Shown piece after piece: positions 1 to 8,397 of a stretch of 64,000 bases of DNA (positions are counted from its first letter, which is position 1; the number at the start of each line of letters is the position of its first letter). The position numbers and the translations under genes are program-made. The stretch covers positions 62,001 to 126,000 of the forward strand of contig CACXCG010000021.1 in assembly GCA_902766125.1 (NCBI GenBank), in the 5' to 3' direction. The notes under the pieces are model-generated. The model had not been told where the DNA came from. It worked only from the letters and a program-made list of their open reading frames with translations, and searched no databases. The DNA comes from an uncultured Spirochaetaceae bacterium. Lineage in GTDB: Bacteria; Spirochaetota; Spirochaetia; Treponematales; Treponemataceae.

Positions 1-1069
1 GATGAATGTATACTTCACCGTCTTTGTTAATCAGTTTTGCACCAAGAGAGCGGACTTTTTCGGTAACCAGCTTGCCCAGAATCTGTGTGGGGTATGCTGC
101 ACCGGTCGGGTGATACTGAAGGCTGTCCTGATACAGAAGTTTTGCACCGGCACGGTATGCCAGTACCAGACCGTCAGCGGTTGCTCCGTAGTGGTTAGAA
201 GTGGGGAATCCCTGATAGTGCATGCGTCCGGCACCACCGGTTGCAATAATAACAACCTTTGCCTTTGCAATGCGGATTTCACCGGTTTCCATATTCATAA
301 GGACTGCACCAGAAGCTTCGCCCTTGTCATTTTTAATCAGTTCGATTGCACTGGTAAAATCAACTACGGTAATGCGGTCTGCACGGTTAAAGGTTTCGTC
401 GCGCAGGGTACGCATGATTTCTGCACCGGAGTAGTCCTTGCATGCATGCATACGTTTGCGGCTTGTTCCGCCACCGTGAGTGGTAACCATAGTACCGTCT
501 GCTTCCTTGTCAAATTCAACGCCAAGGTCGTTCAGCCATTTGATAACAGAGGGAGCTTTGTTTACCAGTGTGTATACCAGTTCGGGTTTTCCGTCAAAGT
601 GTCCGCCGCCAAAGGCATCAAGGTAGTGCTGTGCGGGTGAATCGTTGGGCTTATCTGCAGCCTGGATTCCGCCTTCTGCCATCATGGTGTTTGCATCGCC
701 TACGCGCAGTTTGGTTACCAGCAGAACTTTTGCACCGGCTTCGCTTGCCATAATTGCAGCACTGGTTCCAGCTCCACCGCCACCAATAACCAGAACGTCT
801 GCTTCGTAATCAATGTGATTCAGATCAACAGTGTCGGGTTCCATGCGGGGTTTTGCCTGCAGCATTTCTGCCAGTTCAATAGGTGCTTTCTGTCCTTTGT
901 TGGGACCAATCTTAAGTTCAACAAATTGAGAAGCAATGCGGTCAGGGTGATATTCTTTGAGCAGCTGATCTTTTTCATCTGCAGTAAGGCGTGCGTGCTC
1001 AAACTTGAGGTTTTCTTCGCGTTTTTCTGCTACGATTTTTGCAGCATCATCAAGATAATTACCGTACAT
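1..1069 (-). CDS. frdA: Soluble fumarate reductase flavoprotein (FrdA/TfrA-like), 3' end cut by window edge
   Basis: My translation of the minus strand is open from ATG 1069 to the left edge (356 codons, C-terminus missing). An AAGGAG lies 5 bases upstream. A long N-terminal extension of about 90 residues precedes the dinucleotide fold VLVIGGGGAGTSAA (about 92-105). Further on are AEGG (131-134), the TGGAGRMHYQGFPTSN segment, QYHPTG and EKVRSLGA, all typical of the fumarate reductase/succinate dehydrogenase/aspartate oxidase flavoprotein family. The family's covalent-FAD His (RSHT in E. coli FrdA) is Asn here (DANT, 125-128), which implies non-covalent FAD as in soluble fumarate reductases. 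It is the last visible gene of the hdr-flx operon, 9 bases after the iron-sulfur gene. No membrane anchor gene is visible. Fumarate reduction rather than succinate oxidation is inferred from this context. Confidence 0.88.
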   Translation of the reverse strand, partial: MYGNYLDDAAKIVAEKREENLKFEHARLTADEKDQLLKEYHPDRIASQFVELKIGPNKGQKAPIELAEMLQAKPRMEPDTVDLNHIDYEADVLVIGGGGAGTSAAIMASEAGAKVLLVTKLRVGDANTMMAEGGIQAADKPNDSPAQHYLDAFGGGHFDGKPELVYTLVNKAPSVIKWLNDLGVEFDKEADGTMVTTHGGGTSRKRMHACKDYSGAEIMRTLRDETFNRADRITVVDFTSAIELIKNDKGEASGAVLMNMETGEIRIAKAKVVIIATGGAGRMHYQGFPTSNHYGATADGLVLAYRAGAKLLYQDSLQYHPTGAAYPTQILGKLVTEKVRSLGAKLINKDGEVYIH

Positions 1070-1078
1070 ATAATCTCC

Positions 1079-1768
1079 TTACTTTTCTATTTCGCGATTG
1101 TTGTAAAGATTTTTGATCTCTTCTTTGTTGCCTGTTGACATTTCAACAAACTTCTTGATTGCCTCTTCGCACTTACCGGCGTCAATTTCTGCAACACGGT
1201 CAAGCAGGTGCTGACTCTGCGGCTGAATGTACTTTCCGTTGATACGGCGTGCAAGTTCTGCAACCTGAGGGTGACTGATTCCTGCAGGACAGCGGCTTGA
1301 ACAGCATCCGCACATAACGCAGTCGAATGAAAGGTCTGCACATTTTGCATAGTCTCCGCGCTGAGCGTATGCAATGTACTGCATAGTGTTCAGGTTCTGG
1401 GGGCAGGCACGTGTACAGGCGTTACATCCAACACAAGAGTAAATCTCGGGATATAGCTGCATCATAAGCTGCTGTTCAGGTTTTACGGTGTTGATGTCGT
1501 AAATCTGTTTTACCAGAGGGAAGAAGGGCAGGGTTGCAATGTACATGTCATTTTCAACTTTCTTTGAACAGGCAAGACATGTCTGCAGCTGATTCTGTCC
1601 TTTTATACGGTAAATGGTTGCACAGGCTCCACAGAAACCGTTGCGGCATCCGCAGCCACGCTTTAACTGATATCCTGCGTATTCCATAGCATTCATAATT
1701 GTTAACTCTGCCGGAACTTCATATTTTTTTCCGAAGAGGTAAATTGTTGCCATTTCTTTTTCTGCCAT
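1079..1768 (-). CDS. frdB: Fumarate reductase iron-sulfur subunit-like protein (FrdB/TfrB N-terminal type)
   Basis: 229 residues from ATG 1768, chosen because AAGGAG sits 10 bases upstream; a longer open frame exists but runs into flxA. The N-terminal half carries a plant-type 2Fe-2S motif (CGCRNGFCGAC with a later Cys). The C-terminal half has two 4Fe-4S motifs, CVGCNACTRACP and CVMCGCCSSRCP, as in FrdB/SdhB and in the N-terminal part of methanogen thiol:fumarate reductase TfrB. Unlike TfrB it stops without CCG (HdrB-like) domains; those are encoded separately by hdrB in the same operon. It should pass electrons from the Hdr/Flx module to the adjacent flavoprotein (inference). Confidence 0.87.
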   Translation of the reverse strand: MAEKEMATIYLFGKKYEVPAELTIMNAMEYAGYQLKRGCGCRNGFCGACATIYRIKGQNQLQTCLACSKKVENDMYIATLPFFPLVKQIYDINTVKPEQQLMMQLYPEIYSCVGCNACTRACPQNLNTMQYIAYAQRGDYAKCADLSFDCVMCGCCSSRCPAGISHPQVAELARRINGKYIQPQSQHLLDRVAEIDAGKCEEAIKKFVEMSTGNKEEIKNLYNNREIEK

Positions 1769-1784
1769 GACAATTCTCCTTTTA

Positions 1785-2612
1785 TTAGTATTCGGGCGGT
1801 AACTCACCCAGCTGATCAAAACTGAATACAGGTCCGTCTTTGCAGACGAATTTGTCACCGATATTACAGCGTCCACACTTTCCTATACCGCATTTCATGC
1901 GCATTTCCATGGTTGTAAAAATCTGGGTGTCAACGAAGCCCATCTTTTTAAGTTCTGCCAGAGAAAGGTGAATGAGAATTGGCGGTCCGCACATAATGAC
2001 TGTCATGCTTGTGTCGGGTTTGCATTCCGTTACATACGGAGGAACAAATCCAACGTGGCCGTCCCAGCCTTCTTCTGCACGGTCTATGGTCAGGTTGATT
2101 GAACAGTTGGGCTGCTTCATCCAGACATTCTGCATTTCGTCTAAGCGAACCAGATCTGCCTTTGAGCGTGAACCGTAAATAACCTGAATGCGTCCATAGT
2201 TTTCGCGGTGATCCATCATATAGTTGACTACAGAGTGAACCGGAGCAATACCAATACCACCTGCAATAACCAGAATATCTTTTCCCTTAAGTGCACCTTC
2301 AACAGGGAATCCGTTTCCTAACGGTCCGCGGATTGCAATTTCCTGTCCAACTTCTGCTGCATGAAGCCAGCTGGTAAGCTGACCGCATTTTTTTACGCTG
2401 AACTCAAGATGGTCTGTCAGTGTTGGAGAAGAAGTAATGGAAATCATACTTTCGCCAAGTCCGGGAACCATGAGCATTGCGCACTGTCCGGGAATGTGTT
2501 CAAACGGTTTTTTGCCGTTCAAATCCTGGATGTAGAATGTCTTTACATCAGGTGTTTCCTGAATGATATTGACAATTTTACAGACGTGGGGAATCAATGC
2601 GTCTTCAATCAT
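1785..2612 (-). CDS. flxA: FAD/NAD(P)-binding oxidoreductase subunit, FlxA / sulfhydrogenase gamma type
   Basis: 275 residues. A ferredoxin-NADP reductase-like FAD domain comes first (GQCAML, SMISITSSP), then an NAD(P)-binding domain with VIAGGIGIAPVHS (about 115-128) and MCGPP. A C-terminal Cys cluster CGIGKCGRC...C probably ligates 2Fe-2S, as in dihydroorotate dehydrogenase electron-transfer subunits and HydG of sulfhydrogenases. In Desulfovibrio-type FlxABCD-HdrABC complexes this subunit takes electrons from NAD(P)H. The start overlaps the flxB stop by 4 bases (ATGA), indicating translational coupling. Substrate preference for NADH over NADPH cannot be read from the sequence. Confidence 0.88.
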   Translation of the reverse strand: MIEDALIPHVCKIVNIIQETPDVKTFYIQDLNGKKPFEHIPGQCAMLMVPGLGESMISITSSPTLTDHLEFSVKKCGQLTSWLHAAEVGQEIAIRGPLGNGFPVEGALKGKDILVIAGGIGIAPVHSVVNYMMDHRENYGRIQVIYGSRSKADLVRLDEMQNVWMKQPNCSINLTIDRAEEGWDGHVGFVPPYVTECKPDTSMTVIMCGPPILIHLSLAELKKMGFVDTQIFTTMEMRMKCGIGKCGRCNIGDKFVCKDGPVFSFDQLGELPPEY

Positions 2613-3652
2613 TTGTTACCTCCGTCAGATTCTGATTCGTTATATGCCTTTACCACTTTGACAATGTTCATGTGGATGGGGCAGCTTTCTAGACAGCGTC
2701 CGCAGCCTACGCAAGAGAAGTTGTCTTCGTGAGCCATGGGGTAGTACACCAGCTTGTGCATAAAGCGCTGACGGAAACGTTCTTTTTGAGAAAGACGGGG
2801 GTTTGCAGCAGCCATCTGCGTAAAGTCAGAATACATACAGCTGTCCCAGCAGCGGAACTGTTTAACTCCGTTACCGGTATCAAAGTCGCGGATGTCAAAG
2901 CACATACAGGTCGGACACACATAGGTACAGGTTCCGCATCCAAGACAGGTTGCAGAAAGATCATCCCAAATCTTTGAGTTGAAGATTTTAAGCATGTCTT
3001 TTCCCTGCCACTTTGAAAGGTCAAGCTTTGCAAAGGGAAGTGCTTCACATTTCTTACGGGTTTCTTCCTGCTGTTTTGTAACCGCTGCATCATCTTTTTC
3101 TGACAGTGCAGACTTTACATCAGCAATCAGTTTTTCTCCCTTAGGAGTGTTTGCCTTAAAGTAGTATGTTCCGTCTGCTAACCATGCACTTACGTCTCCT
3201 GCGGGAGCGGCTGCATCAATTTTGTATGCAGAACAGAAACAGGTCTGAGCAGGTTCTGTACAGGCAAGCGTAATGACTGTTCCGTGATCGCGGCGGTTCT
3301 TGTAGTAAGAATCAACCGGAGTCATGTTAAGGTATACTGCATCTACGATTTCAAAACTCTTTGCATCGCATGCGCGTACACCGAATACAACAAAGTCTTC
3401 CAGTTCTTTGCGCGGATCTTCTACGGTTACATGTTTGCCTTCCAGCTTAAGGTTGACAAGATTTTCTGCCTTGGGAAAGAAAAAGTCCTTTGCACTGCGA
3501 ACGGTTTTGAGCGCTTTGCTTAAGGTTTTTCCTGATTCCCATTTTTCGAAGTTTGCCTTACCAGAGCTGTTGTCTACGGGAATATACAGATTTTCTTTTG
3601 CACCAATCTGAGCAAAGAAATCGTTAATTTTTGATTCAGGAAGTGAAAGCAT
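2609..3652 (-). CDS. flxB: 4Fe-4S dicluster protein, FlxB / sulfhydrogenase beta type
   Basis: 347 residues. The N-terminal two thirds is the coenzyme F420 hydrogenase/sulfhydrogenase-beta-like domain with its own Cys sites (VRACDAKSFE, CFCSAYK). The C-terminal third carries CLGCGTCTYVCPTCMC and CVGCGRCLESCP ferredoxin motifs. In Flx complexes this subunit carries electrons between the NAD(P)H-oxidising FlxA and the rest of the assembly. Its ATG overlaps the flxC stop by one base (TAATG), and its own stop overlaps flxA, so the three genes are tightly coupled. Confidence 0.85.
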   Translation of the reverse strand: MLSLPESKINDFFAQIGAKENLYIPVDNSSGKANFEKWESGKTLSKALKTVRSAKDFFFPKAENLVNLKLEGKHVTVEDPRKELEDFVVFGVRACDAKSFEIVDAVYLNMTPVDSYYKNRRDHGTVITLACTEPAQTCFCSAYKIDAAAPAGDVSAWLADGTYYFKANTPKGEKLIADVKSALSEKDDAAVTKQQEETRKKCEALPFAKLDLSKWQGKDMLKIFNSKIWDDLSATCLGCGTCTYVCPTCMCFDIRDFDTGNGVKQFRCWDSCMYSDFTQMAAANPRLSQKERFRQRFMHKLVYYPMAHEDNFSCVGCGRCLESCPIHMNIVKVVKAYNESESDGGNK

Positions 3653-4632
3653 TACTCAGCCTCCTTGTTGTTGGGGTCGCGGTCATATACAATGCTTGCT
3701 TCTGCGTCGTTAAACTGATAGGTCAGCATTGGCGGTTTTGTCTCCATGTCGCTTCCTGCAATGTAGTCACCGTACAGTTCATTAATGTCTTTTACAAACT
3801 TGCGGTTCAAAAGGTGCAGGGGAATGTGCTCCGGACATACACGGCTGCATTCACCACAGTCTGTACAGCGTCCTGCAACATGCCATGCACGGATGATGTG
3901 GTACAGGCTTTCTTCAAAGTCATTAACCGCAACTTTCTGGCTGGTGTACATGAGTGTGTTATCAAAGACACATTTTTCGCAGGTACAGGCGGGACATACA
4001 TCTCGGCAGGCGTTACAGCGGATACAGCGTGAGAATTCGTTTTTCCAGAATGCATCACGTTCATCAGCAGTCATGTGTTCCAGTTTTTCAACTTCAGCAA
4101 AGCGTGCAGGATTTTCAACGGTGTTCTGTTCCATGAACATTTCATCGTAGGTTACATGCTTTTTGTTGTTGCAGTGGTCGCATCCCTTGCCTTCAGGAAT
4201 TGATTCATCCATGGTACAGGCACACGGAACTGCAATTACATATACGTCGTCGCGGGTAATGCGGTTTTCTTTAAGCAGCTGGGTAAACGAATGACTGTCT
4301 CCCGGCTTCATAAACACAAGCACTTTTTCCTGAGGAATAGGTGCATCCTGTGCGTTCGGATCACGCTGTTTTGCCATTGCATTGTTTACACGAGTGGTGC
4401 TCTTTTTGATTTCGATTCCACGGGTATACTTTACAAGGTATTTTGACAGGTTTGCCTTGCAGAATTTGTTGAATACAAAATTCTTTTCCAGGTCTTCTGC
4501 AGTGGTAAATACCGATGGAGTAATGTCTTCATCAAACAGACCGCGTCTCCATCCGATAACACTCTGAACCTGACCAGAGGCGAGCTTTTCTTTTGCAAGT
4601 TTGATTAAGTCTTGCGTTAGTTCTTTTTGCAT
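3652..4632 (-). CDS. flxC: 4Fe-4S ferredoxin-domain protein, FlxC type
   Basis: 326 residues. The N-terminal half is an unassigned domain with Cys sites (CACTMDE, CDHCNN). The C-terminal part has CIRCNACRDVCPACTCEKC and CTDCGECSRVCP, enough for two or three 4Fe-4S clusters. Size and gene position match FlxC of flxABCD-hdrABC loci. A GGAGG lies 7 bases before the ATG and is itself inside the end of the mvhD/flxD frame, so the two genes overlap by 16 bases. Its role as an electron wire within the Flx module is inferred from family and context. Confidence 0.82.
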   Translation of the reverse strand: MQKELTQDLIKLAKEKLASGQVQSVIGWRRGLFDEDITPSVFTTAEDLEKNFVFNKFCKANLSKYLVKYTRGIEIKKSTTRVNNAMAKQRDPNAQDAPIPQEKVLVFMKPGDSHSFTQLLKENRITRDDVYVIAVPCACTMDESIPEGKGCDHCNNKKHVTYDEMFMEQNTVENPARFAEVEKLEHMTADERDAFWKNEFSRCIRCNACRDVCPACTCEKCVFDNTLMYTSQKVAVNDFEESLYHIIRAWHVAGRCTDCGECSRVCPEHIPLHLLNRKFVKDINELYGDYIAGSDMETKPPMLTYQFNDAEASIVYDRDPNNKEAE

Positions 4633-5069
4633 CGTACGTCCTCCAGTTTTTTGTTTTCACCAAGAGCTGTTACCTGTGCAACAAAGTCGTTCATGATTCC
4701 GGCAAAGCGAACACCTTCAGCGGCAGAACACCATTCTACGCGGGTGCGTTCTTTTTCTATTCCCAAATAGTTGAGCATAGAGAACAGAAGTGTCATGCGG
4801 CGGCGTGCAAAATAGTTACCGCTTGTGTAGTGACAGTCTCCAGGGTGGCATCCGCACAGAATAACTCCGTCTGCTCCACGCTGGAATGCACGCAGGATGA
4901 ACAGCGGGTTCAGGCGGCATGAGCACGGAATGCGGATAATCTTTACGTTTGCAGGATATTCCAGGCGGTTGTTACCCGCAAGGTCTGCACCTGCATAGGA
5001 ACACCAGTTGCAGCAGAATGCTACAATGCGGGGTTTCCATTCTGTATTTGTTGTCTTAGTTTCTTCCAT
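4617..5069 (-). CDS. mvhD: MvhD/FlxD-family 2Fe-2S adaptor subunit
   Basis: 150 residues with the diagnostic MvhD motifs: CNWCSYAGADLAG (about 20-32), IPCSCRLNP and GCHPGDCHY. In methanogens MvhD, and in bacteria FlxD, docks the electron-donating module (hydrogenase or Flx) onto HdrA and transfers electrons to its bifurcating FAD. It lies 17 bases after hdrA and overlaps flxC by 16 bases. There is no hydrogenase gene nearby, so the donor is most likely the Flx subunits and NAD(P)H. Confidence 0.93.
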   Translation of the reverse strand: MEETKTTNTEWKPRIVAFCCNWCSYAGADLAGNNRLEYPANVKIIRIPCSCRLNPLFILRAFQRGADGVILCGCHPGDCHYTSGNYFARRRMTLLFSMLNYLGIEKERTRVEWCSAAEGVRFAGIMNDFVAQVTALGENKKLEDVRCKKN

Positions 5070-5086
5070 ATGTTTTCTAGCGTCAA

Positions 5087-7096
5087 TTACAGAACGCTAT
5101 CCACCTCCGCTAAGATTTGTTTATTGCTGAATCCAAAGAGATCCATAGCTCCTGACGGACAGGCTACCGTACATGCACCACAACCATGACACATTGCCGT
5201 GTTGACCTGTGATACGTGGCGGGTAATTGTTGTGCGGTTAGGACCACGGAAGTCTTTGTCTACATAGCTGATAGCTCCGTACGGACAGACGTTTGCACAC
5301 TGTCCGCATCCGTTACAGGCGTCTTCGTTGGGATGAGCCGTGCACGGATCGTTCTTGAGCTTGTCTTTAACCAGAAGACAGATTGCCTTTGCAGCAGCAC
5401 CAGATGACTGTGCAACTGTTTCAGGAATATCTTTGGGACCCTGGCAGCAGCCTGCAAGGAAGATACCTGCAGTGGGGCTTTCGACAGGGCGAAGTTTTGC
5501 ATGAGCTTCAAGGAAGAAGTCATTGTTATCCATACTGGTGGTAAGCATGGTTGCAAGGGGACGGGCACTCTTGTCTGCTTCGATTGAGGCTGCAAGAACT
5601 ACCATGTCAGCTTTAATGTGAACCTGACGGTTAAGGATTAAATCGCTTCCCTGAACGTCAAGTGTTCCGTCTGACTGCGGAGTAACCTTTCCAACCATAC
5701 CCTTGATGTAATGTACTCCGTACTGTTCAACGGCACGGCGGTAGAATTCATCAAAGTTCTTTCCCGGTGTACGGACATCAATATAGAATACATAGCATTC
5801 GGTGTCGGGGTAGTGGTCACGGGTCAGAATTGCATGCTTAGCGGTGTACATACAGCACACTTTAGAGCAGTATTCATGGCCTTTTTTGCTGTCTGCTGAA
5901 CAGCGGCTTCCCACACACTGAATGAATACAATCTTCTTCGGTTCTCTTCCGTCGCTGGGGCGTTTAAGGTGACCGTTTGTCGGACCTGCGGCATTGCACA
6001 GACGTTCAAATTCCAGTGAAGAAACAACGTCCTTGCTCTGACTGTAGGCGTACTCATCAAACTTATCCAGGCTGATGGGATTGTATCCGGTTGCAACAAC
6101 GATGGCACCATACTTTTCTTCCATAACGGTGTCGGTTGCGTTATAGTTAATGGCTCCGGCTGCACATGCTTTTTCACAGAAACCACATGCGGTCTTTCCA
6201 TTTTTCATTGCCTTAAGGCGAAGACATGCAGTTGAGTCAATGGTTGCAACTTTAGGAACTGCCTGTGCAAACGGAATGTAGATTGCCGTGCGGGTATCAA
6301 GGTTAAGGTTAAATTCGTTGGGAACTTTTTTGTTGGGACACTTTTCAATACAGGCACCACAACCGGTACACTTTGTTTCGTCAACATAGCGTGCCTTGCG
6401 TTTGATGGTAGCAGTAAAGTTTCCGATGTAACCGGTAACATTCTGCACTTCGCTGTAAGACAAAATGCGGATGTTGGGGTTCTGGCTTACTTCGGTCATC
6501 TTTGGAGTGACGATACAGCTTGCACAGTCCAAAGTCGGGAATGTTTTGTCAAGCTGAGCCATCTTTCCGCCGACAGTCGGTTTTGTTTCAACGATGTCTA
6601 CAGGGAATCCTGCATCTGCAATATCCAGAGCGGCAGTAATACCTGCAATACCGCCACCAATAACCAGTGCACGTTTGGTCATAGGTGTTTCGCCGGGGGT
6701 AAGCGGTGTGTCTAAAATTGCCTTTGCAATTGCCGCCTTACCTAATGCGACTGCTTTTTCTGTTGCTTCACCCATGTCTTTCAGAACCCATGAGTCCTGT
6801 TCGCGGATGTTTGCAACTTCTACTTTGAACGGGTTAAGTCCGGCTCTTTCTGCACAGCCACGGAATGTTTTTTCGTGCATGCGCGGTGAGCAGGAACACA
6901 GTACCACACCAGTCAGTTTGTCTTCTTTGATGTGGTCTTCAATCATTTTCTGTCCGGCTGATGAACACATGTATGTGTAGTGGGTAGAGTAGACAACTCC
7001 GTCAATTTTGCCCAGTTCTTCTGCTACTTTTGCAACATCAACCGTACCTGCAATGTTTGTGCCACAGTGGCACACGAATACACCGATTCTTTCCAT
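5087..7096 (-). CDS. hdrA: Heterodisulfide reductase subunit A (flavin-bifurcating)
   Basis: 669 residues, the usual length of HdrA. An N-terminal domain with CHCGTNIAG is followed by the FAD-binding motif VIGGGIAGITAAL (about 145-157). Then come CTGCGACIEKCP (about 243-254), a CGFCEKAC site near 310, the second half of the thioredoxin-reductase-like fold, and C-terminal ferredoxin motifs CNGCGQCANVCPYG and CHGCGACTVACPSG. HdrA houses the FAD that splits electron pairs between a low-potential acceptor (ferredoxin) and HdrBC. AGGAG lies 6 bases before the ATG. It sits between hdrC and mvhD in the operon. Confidence 0.95.
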   Translation of the reverse strand: MERIGVFVCHCGTNIAGTVDVAKVAEELGKIDGVVYSTHYTYMCSSAGQKMIEDHIKEDKLTGVVLCSCSPRMHEKTFRGCAERAGLNPFKVEVANIREQDSWVLKDMGEATEKAVALGKAAIAKAILDTPLTPGETPMTKRALVIGGGIAGITAALDIADAGFPVDIVETKPTVGGKMAQLDKTFPTLDCASCIVTPKMTEVSQNPNIRILSYSEVQNVTGYIGNFTATIKRKARYVDETKCTGCGACIEKCPNKKVPNEFNLNLDTRTAIYIPFAQAVPKVATIDSTACLRLKAMKNGKTACGFCEKACAAGAINYNATDTVMEEKYGAIVVATGYNPISLDKFDEYAYSQSKDVVSSLEFERLCNAAGPTNGHLKRPSDGREPKKIVFIQCVGSRCSADSKKGHEYCSKVCCMYTAKHAILTRDHYPDTECYVFYIDVRTPGKNFDEFYRRAVEQYGVHYIKGMVGKVTPQSDGTLDVQGSDLILNRQVHIKADMVVLAASIEADKSARPLATMLTTSMDNNDFFLEAHAKLRPVESPTAGIFLAGCCQGPKDIPETVAQSSGAAAKAICLLVKDKLKNDPCTAHPNEDACNGCGQCANVCPYGAISYVDKDFRGPNRTTITRHVSQVNTAMCHGCGACTVACPSGAMDLFGFSNKQILAEVDSVL

Positions 7097-7105
7097 CTGG
7101 CACTC

Positions 7106-7501
7106 CTATCTCTTATATTTGCGGAAAGCGCTAACGATAGCCTGCTGGGGCATATCCTCATCCAAAAATGCCGGAACCTGTACCGGATCCAGGTGATGGG
7201 GACCACGCTTTGCTTCTACTAGCTGACGCACTGCTTCAATAACTTTTACCGGTTCAACCTGACGCGGGCAGCGTTCAAGACAGGCAAAGCAGGAAAGGCA
7301 TTTGTAGATAGAAGGGCTTTCAATCAGCTTTTCAATTTCGCCGTTTTCTACCATCTGCACAAACTGGTGCGGATGATATTCCATTGCATCATAGTTAGGG
7401 CAGGTGCCTGAACACTTACCGCATACCATGCATTTTTTTGTATTTACACCGCTTACTTCTGCGATGATCTGTTTACATTCGTCAATTTCGTGCTGAAGCA
7501 T
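7106..7501 (-). CDS. hdrC: Heterodisulfide reductase subunit C
   Basis: 131 residues, a small soluble HdrC with two 4Fe-4S motifs, CMVCGKCSGTCP (about 24-35) and CLSCFACLERCP (about 68-79). It relays electrons from HdrA to the noncubane clusters of HdrB. No membrane helices are present, so this is the cytoplasmic HdrABC type rather than HdrDE. The ATG directly abuts the hdrB stop codon (TAAATG). Confidence 0.93.
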   Translation of the reverse strand: MLQHEIDECKQIIAEVSGVNTKKCMVCGKCSGTCPNYDAMEYHPHQFVQMVENGEIEKLIESPSIYKCLSCFACLERCPRQVEPVKVIEAVRQLVEAKRGPHHLDPVQVPAFLDEDMPQQAIVSAFRKYKR

Positions 7502-8320
7502 TTATGCTACCCCCTGACATGCGTCTTTAATGCCAAGTGCTTCTGCAAGCAGTTCGGTAAAGTAAATGACATCCAGTTTGCTTCCACCCTTGTTTTTAGC
7601 AAGATTGTAGCGGCACAACGGACAGCTGGTTACCAGGAAGTCTGCTCCCTGTTCTTCTGCATTTGCAAGAATAGCCTTTGCTCGCTTAGCGGGAATGTCT
7701 GCATCTTCAAGTGCAGTGTATGCTCCGCAGCATTCGTTGCGCTGTGCATAGATGACAGGAGTTGCACCAATTGCTTTTATAAAGTCTTCGATAATCTGAG
7801 GATTTTCAGGGTCATCAAATTCAAGTACACCTGCGGGACGAAGCAGAAGACATCCGTAGTAAGCACCGATTTTCTTTCCTTTAAGCGGATTTTTTACGGC
7901 AGCCTTTACGTTATCCCAGCCTACAACATCACGCAGTACTTCAAGATAGTGTACTACATTTGTTTCGCCGTGATACTGAATGTCGTCCTTTGCAAGGTAG
8001 TTGTTTACCTTGAGGATGACATTTTCATCGGTACGCATGTCGTTGTTTACCTGTTTGATGACATTGTAGCATGCTGAACAGAGCGTTACCAAATCTTTGC
8101 CCGCTTTCTGTGCGTCCGCCAAAGCACGCACTGAGGACAGTTTAGTGGCAATTTCATTCTTTGCAAGCGGATATTCTCCGCCACAGCACTGCCACTCGGG
8201 GATTTCGTCAAGGGTAAATCCCAGTACTTCTGCCGATTTGCGCGCATACAGGTCAAGGTCTAAGGCCTTGTTTTTGAGCGTGCATCCGGGAAAGTACGCG
8301 TAGTGTCTGGTTGTTTCCAT
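7502..8320 (-). CDS. hdrB: Heterodisulfide reductase subunit B (two CCG domains)
   Basis: 272 residues from the ATG at 8320. An upstream ATG at 8335 is part of the ribosome binding site ATGAGGA, so the inner start is preferred. Both CCG domains keep every ligand: PGC, then WQCCGG, then CSAC; and YYGC, then NECCG, then CPLC. These bind the two noncubane 4Fe-4S clusters at which HdrB reduces disulfides. The intact motifs argue that the subunit is catalytically competent, yet no CoM/CoB disulfide is expected in a spirochaete. The true acceptor (a protein disulfide, a low-molecular thiol, or direct wiring to FrdAB) is unknown. Confidence 0.93.
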   Translation of the reverse strand: METTRHYAYFPGCTLKNKALDLDLYARKSAEVLGFTLDEIPEWQCCGGEYPLAKNEIATKLSSVRALADAQKAGKDLVTLCSACYNVIKQVNNDMRTDENVILKVNNYLAKDDIQYHGETNVVHYLEVLRDVVGWDNVKAAVKNPLKGKKIGAYYGCLLLRPAGVLEFDDPENPQIIEDFIKAIGATPVIYAQRNECCGAYTALEDADIPAKRAKAILANAEEQGADFLVTSCPLCRYNLAKNKGGSKLDVIYFTELLAEALGIKDACQGVA

Positions 8321-8350
8321 AACCAAATTCCTCATTTATCGTATAATTTA

Positions 8351-8379
8351 GAGTTTTGAACTCGAATCAGTAACTGATT
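8351..8379. promoter_or_regulatory. Two adjacent perfect dyads between fumC and hdrB
   Basis: In the 77-base gap between fumC and hdrB I see GAGTT-TTG-AACTC (8351-8363) and AATCAG-TAA-CTGATT (8365-8379), both perfect inverted repeats with 3-base centres. They could be a tandem operator for an internal promoter or two small stem-loops in the operon mRNA acting as a processing or stability site. No U-run follows, so a terminator is unlikely. Function is inference. Confidence 0.4.
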
Positions 8380-8397
8380 ACAAAGTGTTGCACAAGC

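Noticed and set aside
2..640. 212-codon plus-strand frame at the left edge
   Set aside because: It lies opposite the fumarate reductase flavoprotein gene, whose minus-strand translation gives clear family motifs. The plus frame is Cys/Val-rich with no motif or ribosome binding site.
1769..1876. N-terminal extension of the FrdB-like gene
   Set aside because: The open frame extends 36 codons into flxA but has no family similarity. The ATG at 1768 has AAGGAG at the right distance.
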